Positions 54,690-62,985 of a stretch of 64,000 nucleotides of DNA are shown in pieces. The DNA is from Desulfosporosinus sp. HMP52. Its GTDB lineage: Bacteria > Bacillota > Desulfitobacteriia > Desulfitobacteriales > Desulfitobacteriaceae. The stretch is from positions 26,543 through 90,542 of the forward strand of contig NZ_JMGA01000017.1 in the NCBI RefSeq assembly GCF_000765145.1, given 5' to 3'. The position numbers and the translations under genes are program-made. Numbering within the stretch: position 1 is the first letter of the stretch; each line of letters opens with the position of its first letter. The notes under the pieces were generated by a model, which was not told the DNA's origin, ran no database searches, and saw nothing but the letters and a program-made list of their open reading frames with translations.

Positions 54690-55556
54690 TCACTCGTAAG
54701 TGTAAAACCCTTTTTTAGACTTAACACCATATTCCCCTTTGCTGTACTTTTCGACAATCAATGGAGATGGCTTATCCTTTGGATCTCTTGTATTTTGATA
54801 ACGTTCCATTCCGATATAATAAGCTAAATCAATACCTGTAAAGTCCACTAATTTGAAGGGTCCCATTGGATGCCCTAAAGCATTTGTTACTGCAATGTCA
54901 ATCTCTTCAGGGGTAGCAATTCCCATGTCGGCAAGAAACATAGCCTCAGAATTGAGAGCTGCTAAGATTCTATTAACAAGGAATCCGTAAATTTCCTTCT
55001 TGAGCAACACCCCGGTTTTCCCTAGTTTAGCTGTCAAATCCATGGTGATTTGAGCAGTTTCCGGGGAAGTATGAGCTCCCTGTACTACTTCTACTAATTT
55101 CATAACTAAGGCAGGATTAAAGAAGTGCATGTTACAGACTTTATCAGGTCTTTTAGTTGAATATGCAACCTCAGAACTAACGATAAACGAACTATTAGTT
55201 GCTAAAATTGCATGGGGAGGGGTAATTCTATCTAAGTCAGCAAAAAGCTTTCGTTTAATGTCCATTTTTTCAACAGCAGCTTCGATAACATAGTCCGCAT
55301 CTCCTGCAGCTTCCTCAAGACTTGTAGTGAAGCTAAGATTAGCCATTGCCATATCAGCTTTTTCCTGCTTCAGTTTTCCTTTCGAAACACGCTCAGGCAA
55401 CCACTTCTTGGCAAAAGCCTCCGCTTTATCTAACATTTCTTGACTAATATCTGTACAGGATACTTTATACCCCGCCAAAGCACAACACACTGATATTTGA
55501 TGACCCATGTTGCCGGCCCCAATAACACATATTTTCTTAATATCTTCAACCTTCAT
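54690..55556 (-). CDS. hbd: 3-hydroxybutyryl-CoA dehydrogenase, set 4
   Basis: 288 residues: GAGNMGHQISVCCALAGYKVSCTDISQ, NSSFIVSSEVAYSTKRPD, MHFFNPALVMKLVEVV, NALGHPMGPFKLVDFTGIDLAYYIGMERY. GGAGGTGCTTACTA before the ATG. It follows the nitroreductase gene by 20 bp. With the thiolase it forms the second half of the set-4 operon. Confidence 0.93.
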   Translation of the reverse strand: MKVEDIKKICVIGAGNMGHQISVCCALAGYKVSCTDISQEMLDKAEAFAKKWLPERVSKGKLKQEKADMAMANLSFTTSLEEAAGDADYVIEAAVEKMDIKRKLFADLDRITPPHAILATNSSFIVSSEVAYSTKRPDKVCNMHFFNPALVMKLVEVVQGAHTSPETAQITMDLTAKLGKTGVLLKKEIYGFLVNRILAALNSEAMFLADMGIATPEEIDIAVTNALGHPMGPFKLVDFTGIDLAYYIGMERYQNTRDPKDKPSPLIVEKYSKGEYGVKSKKGFYTYE

Positions 55557-55576
55557 TAGTAAGCACCTCCAAATTA

Positions 55577-56203
55577 TTATTCTAGTACTTTATAAACAAT
55601 CTCTTCTATATTTATCCTTGGACGTAAAGGGGGGCTTTGATCAGGAAACCCCACTGGCATCAAGGCAGTGATCACCAGATTATCGGGCAATTCCAGAATC
55701 TGAGCAATTTTCTTTGCTTTCATTAATTGCACCCAGCAGGTACCCAGACCTAGGGATACAGCTCGTAGGGCAACATGCTCTATTGCTAGAGCAACATTAA
55801 GCATTGCATGCGGAATAAACCCCTTTAGTGCGTTAGCATCCAGTTCCTGATCAATGCCCGGGTAGTTGTCAAAAGCTTCTGGCCCAAATACTCCTGCATC
55901 AACTAACTCTTGTACCCTTTTTCTGGTGTTATTAGCATAGGAAGAAAGATCTGCACAACAAACAAGCAAAATTGGAGCTTCACTTAGAAACTTTTGGTTA
56001 AAGGCTGCATCTCGGATTTGTTCTTTAATGGCCTGATTCTTAACCACAATAAAACGCCATGGTTGATGATTGGTACCCGAAGGAGCCAGGCGAGCTGCTT
56101 CAAGCAATTCTTGCAGCAAATCGTCTGGAACAGGATCTGATTTGTATTTACGGATACTTCTCCGCTCTAACAGCGCTGTTTTTACATCCAAACCACTAAC
56201 CAC
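55577..56203 (-). CDS. Nitroreductase-family FMN oxidoreductase
   Basis: 208 residues of the nitroreductase fold: LLERRSIRKYKSDPVPDDLLQELLEAARLAPSGTNHQPWRFIVV binds FMN, and GLGTCWVQLMKAKKIAQIL is the usual C-terminal FMN segment. The substrate is unknown; in this operon it could act on an enoyl or keto compound or recycle flavin. The displayed start is a GTG at 56203; a TTG at 56191 with AGAGGTGG eight bases before it is an alternative. Three bp after the metallo-beta-lactamase gene, so coupled. Confidence 0.87.
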   Translation of the reverse strand: MVSGLDVKTALLERRSIRKYKSDPVPDDLLQELLEAARLAPSGTNHQPWRFIVVKNQAIKEQIRDAAFNQKFLSEAPILLVCCADLSSYANNTRKRVQELVDAGVFGPEAFDNYPGIDQELDANALKGFIPHAMLNVALAIEHVALRAVSLGLGTCWVQLMKAKKIAQILELPDNLVITALMPVGFPDQSPPLRPRINIEEIVYKVLE

Positions 56204-56206
56204 CTC

Positions 56207-57100
56207 TCAGGCATAAGCCTTATACTTTTGATTCGGCATTAATTCGACTTCTCCAAGCCCCATAAAATGCCGAAGGTGTTTTCCGATCATGACCTCTTCA
56301 AAATATCTATACAGGCTTTTAGGTTCAGGATAGTGATCATAAATAATTTTCATTTCCATCAATTCTTGTTTTGATCTGGGAACACGCAAGGCTTGTAATA
56401 TTTTCGTTGCTCGAAGGTCAATTATCTCAGAGTATTCTTTTAGTCTTTCAGGGATATTGTCTGAAATGATCGGGGAATGACTTGTCACCAATACTTTGGG
56501 GTTCAAATCAATTAGTCGTCTAATCGATTTAGAAAACTCCTCCAAACTCGAACTTCTATTTCCATAAAACGGCCCAAAGGGGGACAAATCAATATCCCCG
56601 GAAAACAATATGCCTTCCTTTGGTTCATAGAGAGAGATGTGCCCGGGTGTATGGCCCGGGGTATGAAGCACTTGTAAGACTACATCTCCAAAGTCCAAGA
56701 TTTCCCCTTCTGTCAGCTCTCTTCCTACTGCTCGACTTGACATACCATGGGGAAAGGGATATCCCTCTGGGAAATCCGGTGTATGATCCAGTCCTGAATA
56801 GGCCAAAAATTCTTTTGTACTCCTCAGGGCAGGTGCATCAAGGACGTGAGCCCATATTTCTGCTTTGGGGAAATACTTGTTGCCAAAAGCATGATCCAGA
56901 TGAAAGTGTGTATTTATAATTACATCCACATCGCCGTTTCTAAGTATTTCCTCTCTGCGGCTAAGTCCAAAACCAGCATCGACAAGCACTCTTAAACTGG
57001 AATCGATCAACAAACCGTTGCTGTAAGGAAATCGCCCCTTACATTCCCCGGGGATAAAAAAGAATTTTGGCATAAGCTCTATAAGCATATCTTTACTCAT
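56207..57100 (-). CDS. Metallo-beta-lactamase-fold hydrolase
   Basis: 297 residues. Metal motif NTHFHLDHAFGNK, then HTPGHTPGHISLY and SGDIDLSPFGPFYG, and LVTSHSPI give the full ligand set of the fold. Family members include thioesterases, glyoxalase II and lactonases; a CoA-thioester hydrolase would suit the operon but is not shown. The C-terminal 80 residues are extra (RLKEYSEIIDLRATKILQALRVPR..). The ribosome site before the ATG is weak. It lies after a hairpin that separates it from the acyl-CoA dehydrogenase. Confidence 0.85.
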   Translation of the reverse strand: MSKDMLIELMPKFFFIPGECKGRFPYSNGLLIDSSLRVLVDAGFGLSRREEILRNGDVDVIINTHFHLDHAFGNKYFPKAEIWAHVLDAPALRSTKEFLAYSGLDHTPDFPEGYPFPHGMSSRAVGRELTEGEILDFGDVVLQVLHTPGHTPGHISLYEPKEGILFSGDIDLSPFGPFYGNRSSSLEEFSKSIRRLIDLNPKVLVTSHSPIISDNIPERLKEYSEIIDLRATKILQALRVPRSKQELMEMKIIYDHYPEPKSLYRYFEEVMIGKHLRHFMGLGEVELMPNQKYKAYA

Positions 57101-57126
57101 TTTTCTATTCTCACAGTTCTCTGGAT

Positions 57127-57178
57127 GCTAGACTGTTTTATTGCAAACTTAGCAATGCCAAGCTAGAAACAGTCTAGC
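57127..57178. other. Intercistronic hairpin in the set-4 operon
   Basis: GCTAGACTGTTT pairs with AAACAGTCTAGC, with an inner ATTGC/GCAAT hairpin. There is no T-run after the outer stem. It lies between the acyl-CoA dehydrogenase stop and the next gene's weak ribosome site; partial termination or mRNA processing is likely. Confidence 0.6.
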
Positions 57179-57197
57179 TCTTCAGCACCTAGAATCT

Positions 57198-59009
57198 TTA
57201 AAAGGCTTCTTCTGGCATATCAATGGCGGATGTATCAGCATCTTTAATGACTCGAACAGTAGCCATAACATCAGGTAATATATTATGCACATAGAATTTA
57301 ACAGTTTGAACTTTTCCGGGATAGAAAATGTCTGTAGTTCCTTCTTTAATTTTTGCACTACAGACCAAAGCTTGTTGCATTAACAAGTAAGCAGCATAAA
57401 GCTCAGCCGTAATCCGTAGAATTCTTGTACTGTACAACGGCACCATTCTGATATCGTCTTTAAAGTAGCCCAGCACAGTCTTCATCATGTCTACGTAGGA
57501 TTGCAATGCTTCACCAAGTAACGCAAATTCACGTGCAAATTCAGTATTTCCTTGGTTGCTTTGTACAAAAGCGCCGATTGCTGTCAAAAACTCCTTGAAT
57601 ATATTGCCTTTTTCCAGATTCCACTTACGACCAACAAGATCCATAGACTGAATAAAGTTAGTACCTTCCCAAATGGAATAAATTTTGATATCTCTGGCAC
57701 ATTTAGCGACTGGGTATTCCTCGGTAAAGCCATAACCTGCAAAGACTTGAATTGCTTCTGTAACCATTAACCAGCCTTGATCTGAGCAATACGCTTTAAC
57801 TAATGGGGTTATGACTTCTATAAAGCGTTTTGCTTGAGCAACATCTTCAGGTTCTCCACCGAAATCTATTAGATCTAGATAGTAGTACCCTTGGAAAATC
57901 ATTGCACGCATAGCATCTAAAGTAGCCTTTTGCGTGAGCAACATACGACGGACATCTTCGTGTTGGATAATAGGAACCCGTTTACCTCTGGGGTCGGTAA
58001 TTGGACGGCCTTGAATACGTTCTTTAGCATACTCAACCGCATTATTATAAGCTACAGTTGCTACCCCTAAAGCACTATGCCCAGTATCCATTCTGGATCC
58101 ATTAATCATCTTGAACATTTGGGCCATTCCTTGTCCAATTCCTTTTTCGTCCGGTGCACTACCTAAGAGCCATCCGATGCACTTATCGTCATCACCGAAG
58201 CTGAGTACTGCTGTTGAAGAACCTTTTAGACCCATTTTGTGTTCGATACCAACAGTTGTAACATCGTTAGGCTCGCCGAGGCTTCCATCTTCATTGACCC
58301 ATATTTTAGGAACGATGAATAGTGACAAACCTTTAGTTCCCGGGGCTGCGCCGTCAATCCTCGCCAAAACAAGGTGGATAATATTTTCGTTGAGGTCGTG
58401 GTCTCCACCCGTAATAAAGCATTTAGTTCCCTTAATTTTATAGAAATTCGGCTTATCCGTTGGATAGGCTTTAGAGGTCATATCTCCTACATCAGATCCG
58501 CCACCAGGCTCTGTCAAACACATTGTGCCGTTCCAAATACCGGCAAACATTTTAGGAGTATAAAGATCCGTCTGTTCTTTAGTGGCAAATTCTTTGATTA
58601 CAGATGCGATACCGCCTGCTAAACCAAAATAAGGGGTCATTGATGGATTAGCAGCAATCATAAATTCACGCACGGATTCACTAAGGATCTCCGGCAAAGT
58701 ACCTTCCCCATCTATATCCTTATTACTTCCACCCCAGCCATTCTCTTCGACAAACTTAAAAGCTTTATGAAATGATGGTGGAACGATAACTTTCCCGTCA
58801 ATAAATTTTGCACCAATAGTATCTCCGTCGTCATTGGTTGGAGCTACTACTTCTCTACTCATCTTTAAGGCTTCATCGAGAATTGAATCAACATCCTCAA
58901 AGCTTAGATAATCTTCGAAACGTTTTAGACCAAGGATTTTCCTTCCATCTAACCACTCTTTAATAATAAACTTGTTATCACGGTTTTTGTAAATATATTT
59001 GCTAGCCAA
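57198..59009 (-). CDS. Acyl-CoA dehydrogenase, long (600-residue) type, set 4
   Basis: 603 residues from a TTG that aligns with the paralogues; GAAGGACG lies upstream. CLTEPGGGSDVGDMTSKAYP, KCFITGGDHDLNENIIH, and catalytic Glu in SIWEGTNFIQSMDLVGRKW. It is closest to the set-1 enzyme (same AGGIASVIKEF / SGGIGSVIKAF region and ending MPEEAF / IPEGAF). First gene of the set-4 operon, about 130 bp after a sigma-54-type promoter. Confidence 0.93.
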   Translation of the reverse strand: MASKYIYKNRDNKFIIKEWLDGRKILGLKRFEDYLSFEDVDSILDEALKMSREVVAPTNDDGDTIGAKFIDGKVIVPPSFHKAFKFVEENGWGGSNKDIDGEGTLPEILSESVREFMIAANPSMTPYFGLAGGIASVIKEFATKEQTDLYTPKMFAGIWNGTMCLTEPGGGSDVGDMTSKAYPTDKPNFYKIKGTKCFITGGDHDLNENIIHLVLARIDGAAPGTKGLSLFIVPKIWVNEDGSLGEPNDVTTVGIEHKMGLKGSSTAVLSFGDDDKCIGWLLGSAPDEKGIGQGMAQMFKMINGSRMDTGHSALGVATVAYNNAVEYAKERIQGRPITDPRGKRVPIIQHEDVRRMLLTQKATLDAMRAMIFQGYYYLDLIDFGGEPEDVAQAKRFIEVITPLVKAYCSDQGWLMVTEAIQVFAGYGFTEEYPVAKCARDIKIYSIWEGTNFIQSMDLVGRKWNLEKGNIFKEFLTAIGAFVQSNQGNTEFAREFALLGEALQSYVDMMKTVLGYFKDDIRMVPLYSTRILRITAELYAAYLLMQQALVCSAKIKEGTTDIFYPGKVQTVKFYVHNILPDVMATVRVIKDADTSAIDMPEEAF

Positions 59010-59137
59010 AAAAACACGTCCTTCTTTTATTATTTTAAGTACAAATTACTATTAGGTATTTTCTCACCTCACTCAAGCGCAAGTTTCTCAAATTTACCTT
59101 TTACACAGATATTTTGTAAAGGTCTACCATTCTTCAT

Positions 59138-59153
59138 TACAAAAAGCATGCCA
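59138..59153 (-). promoter_or_regulatory. Probable sigma-54 promoter of the set-4 operon
   Basis: On the minus strand TGGCATGCTTTTTGTA: consensus -24, and a -12 with GT in place of GC. Confidence 0.65.
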
Positions 59154-59356
59154 ACTGTCACATATAGAAGAAAAAATACTTTGAAATACTCAGATAATTT
59201 TTATCATTCTTTATTCGCCTAGGGCTCAGCAATTAATTTAAAACTATATTTACAAATTTATTTGTGGAAAACCCTCTTGGTGGATTTGTTTCATTAGAAT
59301 AATAGTTAGACTTGTATGGAATTGAGACAATCGGATTAGGCATTTTATATTTTCCA

Positions 59357-59371
59357 GTATATAAACCATAC
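59357..59371. promoter_or_regulatory. Candidate activator-binding site (GTATATAAACCATAC)
   Basis: Imperfect palindrome 204 bp upstream of the set-4 promoter, just beyond the sucCD terminator. Confidence 0.5.
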
Positions 59372-59389
59372 AGCTTAATTAATGCAGAT

Positions 59390-59418
59390 AAAAAAACCCA
59401 CTTACGATGAAGTGGGTG
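59390..59418 (-). terminator. Terminator of the sucCD-type operon
   Basis: On the minus strand ACCCACTTC..GTAAGTGGGT is followed by seven T, 20 bp after the SucD-type stop. Confidence 0.9.
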
Positions 59419-59437
59419 TCTTAAACCTAGAAATTTT

Positions 59438-60310
59438 TTATAGCTTAAGGAGTAGTTCCTTGATTATTCTCGGCACCTCAAAAGGAAGTTCAACAATCTT
59501 TACTCCAGCCTCTGTCAATGCCTTTACCTTACCTTCGTAAGTTCCCTTACCTCGCTCGATGATAGCTCCTGCATGACCCATTTGTTTACCTTGGGGAGCA
59601 CTCTTTCCAGCAATGTAAGCCACTACTGGTTTGGTCATTTCTTTAATATATTGAGAAGCTTCTTCCTCAGCAAAGCCTCCAATTTCTCCAATTAATACAA
59701 CTACTTTAGTTTCCATATCTTGCTCAAATTTCTTAAGGACATCGACAAATGTAAGTCCAACTACTCGATCACCGCCCATCCCAACAACTGTTGATTGTCC
59801 AATGTTTTGCGCTGTGAGATTCCCAACGATTTCGTAAGTAAGAGTACCTGAGCGAGCTACAACACCCACTGGGCCAGGAATAAAGAATTGATTAGGCGGG
59901 ATACCGATCTTACATTTACCCGAAGATACAATTCCAAATGTGTTTGGGCCTATAACAATCGAATTAACCCGCTTGGCATAAGCAACGATTGCCATTTCGT
60001 CATGAACAGGGATATGTTCAGTAACTATTACAACTACTTTTACTCCCGCCTCCAAAGCTTCTAAAGCCGCATCTTTAGCCATGGACGCAGGAACAAAAAC
60101 TACCGACGCATCAATCCGATGCTTCTCAATTACAGCTCGAACGCTGTCATATACTGGTATTCCTTCGATAGTGGTTCCACCTTTGCCAGGCGAAGTTCCT
60201 GCTATAACCTTGCTTCCATAGCTTAACATTTGTTTTGTATGGAAAAGACCTTGTTTACCAGATATTCCTTGAACCAGCACATTCGTCGTTTCATCAATAA
60301 TAATGGCCAA
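59438..60310 (-). CDS. sucD: Succinate-CoA ligase (ADP-forming) alpha-type subunit
   Basis: 290 residues, cytoplasmic. With the beta subunit it interconverts acyl-CoA + ADP + Pi and acid + CoA + ATP. CoA-binding Rossmann region VQGISGKQGLFHTKQMLSYG; active-site phospho-His in GKQMGHAGAIIERGKGTYEGK. TTG start with GGGGAGGGC in front, 21 bp after the beta subunit. In this context it may conserve energy from succinyl-CoA or from another acid's CoA ester; the exact substrate cannot be read. Confidence 0.92.
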   Translation of the reverse strand: MAIIIDETTNVLVQGISGKQGLFHTKQMLSYGSKVIAGTSPGKGGTTIEGIPVYDSVRAVIEKHRIDASVVFVPASMAKDAALEALEAGVKVVVIVTEHIPVHDEMAIVAYAKRVNSIVIGPNTFGIVSSGKCKIGIPPNQFFIPGPVGVVARSGTLTYEIVGNLTAQNIGQSTVVGMGGDRVVGLTFVDVLKKFEQDMETKVVVLIGEIGGFAEEEASQYIKEMTKPVVAYIAGKSAPQGKQMGHAGAIIERGKGTYEGKVKALTEAGVKIVELPFEVPRIIKELLLKL

Positions 60311-60331
60311 TTCTAAGCCCTCCCCTTCTAA

Positions 60332-61444
60332 TTACTTAGAAAGCTCTACCACTTTCTTAATTGCATCCTGCATAAAATCATAGGCTTCAATACCAACTTC
60401 TCTAAGTATTGCTCGACCGGCTTCTTGGTTGGTACCTACTAATCGTACGACCACAGGAACTGGAATACCAATATTTCTTTTCACAGAGGCAAGAGCCCTT
60501 GCGACATCATCACAACGAGTAATTCCACCAAATATGTTAATAACTATTGCCTTAGGATTCCTAGACAAAATTAATTCTAATGCTTTTACAGTACCTTCCT
60601 CACCTGTTCCTCCACCAGCATCAAGGAAGTTAGCTGGTTTTCCTCCATAATAAGTAATAGTATCAAGTGTACCCATCGTAATCCCGGCACCATTGGCCAT
60701 AACGCCAATATCACCATCGAGCTCAACAAAAGATAGTCCTAAATCATGAGCAGTTTTCTCCACAACCGTACGCTCTTCTACCCGTGGTAGTTCTCTCTGT
60801 CTATAAAGTGCAGCGTCATCGATAGTTATTTTTGAATCCGCTGCGATGACTTTATCACCACTAATAACTAATGGATTAATCTCTACCAACTCAGCATCTA
60901 TCTCCACAAAAATCCTATACAAAGCTCCTATTGTTCTTACAAGTTCTTTACCTAGAGGGCTATTAAGGGTTACACCCATTCGTCTAACAATATCACTGGC
61001 AATAAAACTCTGCATACCTAATTCCACATCGATTTGTTCTTTAATAATGTAATCTTCTGCGACTTCTTCAATATCCATGCCACCCTTGATCGAGGCAATG
61101 ATGACAGGTCTCTTGGCTGCTAAATCTATAGTGATCGCCAAGTAAAATTCCTTGTCAATTTTTAGCTTTTCCTCTACAAGTAAAATTTCAACTGTATGTC
61201 CTTGGACAGTCATTTCAAATATCTCTTGCGCTGCAGCTTTGGCCTGTTCAGGATTATCCGCAAACTTAATTCCACCTGCCTTGCCACGTTTTCCAGATAA
61301 CACCTGAGATTTTATCACCACAGCTCCGCCGATATCCTTCGCAATAAGAGCAGCATCTTCCGGGGTGTTCACCATTCTCCCCTTCGGCACTTTGAGTCCG
61401 AATTTCGAAAATATTTCTTTCCCCATATATTCAAACATTTTCAC
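60332..61444 (-). CDS. sucC: Succinate-CoA ligase (ADP-forming) beta-type subunit
   Basis: 370 residues. ATP-grasp start MFEYMGKEIFSKFGLKVPKG and VIKSQVLSGKRGKAGGIKFA (lid Lys/Gly loop), ELVEINPLV, NGAGITMGTLDTITYYGG, LDAGGGTGEEGTVKALELIL, and VINIFGGITRCDDVA for the CoA/phosphate contact. Shorter than the usual 385-390 residues but complete. GTG start with AAGGAG ten bases before. First gene of the pair, behind a perfect sigma-54 promoter, so it belongs to the catabolic regulon rather than to a housekeeping TCA cycle. Confidence 0.92.
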   Translation of the reverse strand: MKMFEYMGKEIFSKFGLKVPKGRMVNTPEDAALIAKDIGGAVVIKSQVLSGKRGKAGGIKFADNPEQAKAAAQEIFEMTVQGHTVEILLVEEKLKIDKEFYLAITIDLAAKRPVIIASIKGGMDIEEVAEDYIIKEQIDVELGMQSFIASDIVRRMGVTLNSPLGKELVRTIGALYRIFVEIDAELVEINPLVISGDKVIAADSKITIDDAALYRQRELPRVEERTVVEKTAHDLGLSFVELDGDIGVMANGAGITMGTLDTITYYGGKPANFLDAGGGTGEEGTVKALELILSRNPKAIVINIFGGITRCDDVARALASVKRNIGIPVPVVVRLVGTNQEAGRAILREVGIEAYDFMQDAIKKVVELSK

Positions 61445-61664
61445 AGTCCAGTCACTCCTTTCTGGTTATACGAATTCTAATCAACTTGTTTAGCTTTTAG
61501 TACATCACAGGACGAACATGACTTTTCCTTAGCTAAAGTCCATGAACTCGATGAGCTAGCCCCAATTTACTTTGCAACATTTACATATTCAAAGCAACCG
61601 ATCATTATTGCATCTATAATACTCCTCCCTTAAAACTTCAAAAGTTAATGGCAATCTGAATATT

Positions 61665-61681
61665 TTGCAATTAACATGCCA
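61665..61681 (-). promoter_or_regulatory. Sigma-54 promoter of the sucCD-type operon
   Basis: On the minus strand TGGCATGTTAATTGCAA matches the consensus, about 220 bp before the start codon. In 61445-61664 nothing else was recognised. Confidence 0.88.
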
Positions 61682-61737
61682 TCAATTTGGGAATTATTAA
61701 TCAATCTAAGCTATAAAACTATTTATGATAACAAAAT

Positions 61738-61752
61738 GTATATATTGTATAC
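61738..61752. promoter_or_regulatory. Shared activator-binding site between divergent promoters (GTATATATTGTATAC)
   Basis: Near-perfect palindrome; an overlapping second one (GTATAC-N5-GTATAC) runs 61747-61763. It lies 57 bp from the sucCD promoter and 213 bp from the membrane-protein promoter. Confidence 0.6.
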
Positions 61753-61964
61753 GCAGTGTATACAAACAAAACAATTTAGCGCAAAAAACGCCACTTTCTA
61801 AGGCCTCTGTATCCGTTCCCGTTTCTAATTTATGGAAAAACCAACCTCACAATCTCCACTAATCCTCACCCAAATAACTTGTGCCACTGTTAAACTGTCT
61901 ATTTATTAGATAAAACTTTGTGTTATGAATAGACACTCACAATTTTTGAATATTACAACAATTA

Positions 61965-61981
61965 TGGCATTGAAGTTGCAT
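61965..61981 (+). promoter_or_regulatory. Sigma-54 promoter of the membrane-protein gene
   Basis: TGGCATTGAAGTTGCAT on the plus strand, all key bases match; about 120 bp before the ATG. Confidence 0.88.
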
Positions 61982-62103
61982 ATTTGTGGAGCGTAACCAA
62001 TTCTTCAGTAAGCTGGATAAACAGGATACCGGCAAAAAAGAGAGGGGGCTTAGAGTTAAGTTTTCGATTTATTTAAGAAAATTTTAATTAGGAGGATGAG
62101 TGA

Positions 62104-62802
62104 ATGGCTTCTCTAAGCGAAGTTTTTAACAAATTAACCTTTATCTTTTTAGCCTTATTACTAGTTGTTATTATGGCGGGTGAGTTAATTCTAGAGCCGA
62201 GACATTTAGCTACCTGGCCGGCATTTTTAATTATGATTTTTTACTTCATGTCACACATGAACATCAAAGAAGCACCCGCTATCTTAATCGGAAGTGCCTT
62301 CGGTTTACTTAATCTAGTCCTGATAACATATTTTTTGGGAGTAATTGTACCAATGATGGGCGGAGACATGGCCAAAGCCACCGATCCTCATAATGCAGAA
62401 ATTATATTCATAGGAAAATTAATCTATATCGCAATATTTGTCGCTGCCATTGTATTTTTCAAGGACATTGTTCCATGGGTCTTCAATAACTATGCATTTA
62501 TGTGCTTTACCGTTGCCGGTGCCGTATCTGCCGGATACACAGTAGCAACCATAGCTGCACACACTGTTGCCGGATACGCAAACGCTGTTGTTGCAAAGGG
62601 AGGTAACCCTGAAGCCATTGCCGCCATGAAGGCTGCGACTGATAAAGCTATTGCTGCCTCCGTTCCACATGTAAATGTGTTTGAATGGATTGGAATTGAA
62701 CTGATCGGTGGAGGTATCTTCATTGCTGCTATTTATGGCATCAATAAGCTGGTAACCAAACTTGCCATGGCCGCAGCTGCTAAGAATAATGTGCAAGGAT
62801 AA
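62104..62802 (+). CDS. Unrecognised polytopic membrane protein, sigma-54 controlled
   Basis: 232 residues with five or six hydrophobic segments at about 10-31, 36-52, 57-85, 103-122, 128-155 and 195-215. The loop at about 158-190 (VAKGGNPEAIAAMKAATDKAIAASVPHVNVFEW) is Ala-rich and likely outside or inside as one amphipathic stretch. No family recognised. AGGAGG lies eight bases before the ATG. Divergent from sucCD and sharing an activator site, which suggests uptake of a carboxylic acid or product exchange; this is a hypothesis. Confidence 0.8.
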   Translation: MASLSEVFNKLTFIFLALLLVVIMAGELILEPRHLATWPAFLIMIFYFMSHMNIKEAPAILIGSAFGLLNLVLITYFLGVIVPMMGGDMAKATDPHNAEIIFIGKLIYIAIFVAAIVFFKDIVPWVFNNYAFMCFTVAGAVSAGYTVATIAAHTVAGYANAVVAKGGNPEAIAAMKAATDKAIAASVPHVNVFEWIGIELIGGGIFIAAIYGINKLVTKLAMAAAAKNNVQG

Positions 62803-62845
62803 GATTTTTAATCAGTTCTGAGTCTCCCCATTCCGAAATTTTGCA

Positions 62846-62880
62846 GAGCGCTCACAAGGAATATCTTTAAGTGGGCGCTC
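62846..62880 (+). terminator. Probable terminator after the membrane-protein gene
   Basis: GAGCGCTCAC pairs with GTGGGCGCTC (one mismatch), followed by ATTCTAT; the T-run is poor. Confidence 0.5.
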
Positions 62881-62985
62881 ATTCTATAGTTATAGCCTAT
62901 ATATTTCAAGGAATAACGATGTATGTAATTCAAAATGAGACGTTTCACACTTTTTATGAAATCATTCAGAAAGAGGCGTATCTTA

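Noticed and set aside
57127..57178. TGGCATTGCTAAGTTTGC as a sigma-54 promoter inside the set-4 operon
   Set aside because: Spacing between GG and GC is 13 rather than 10 bases, and the sequence is explained by the hairpin.
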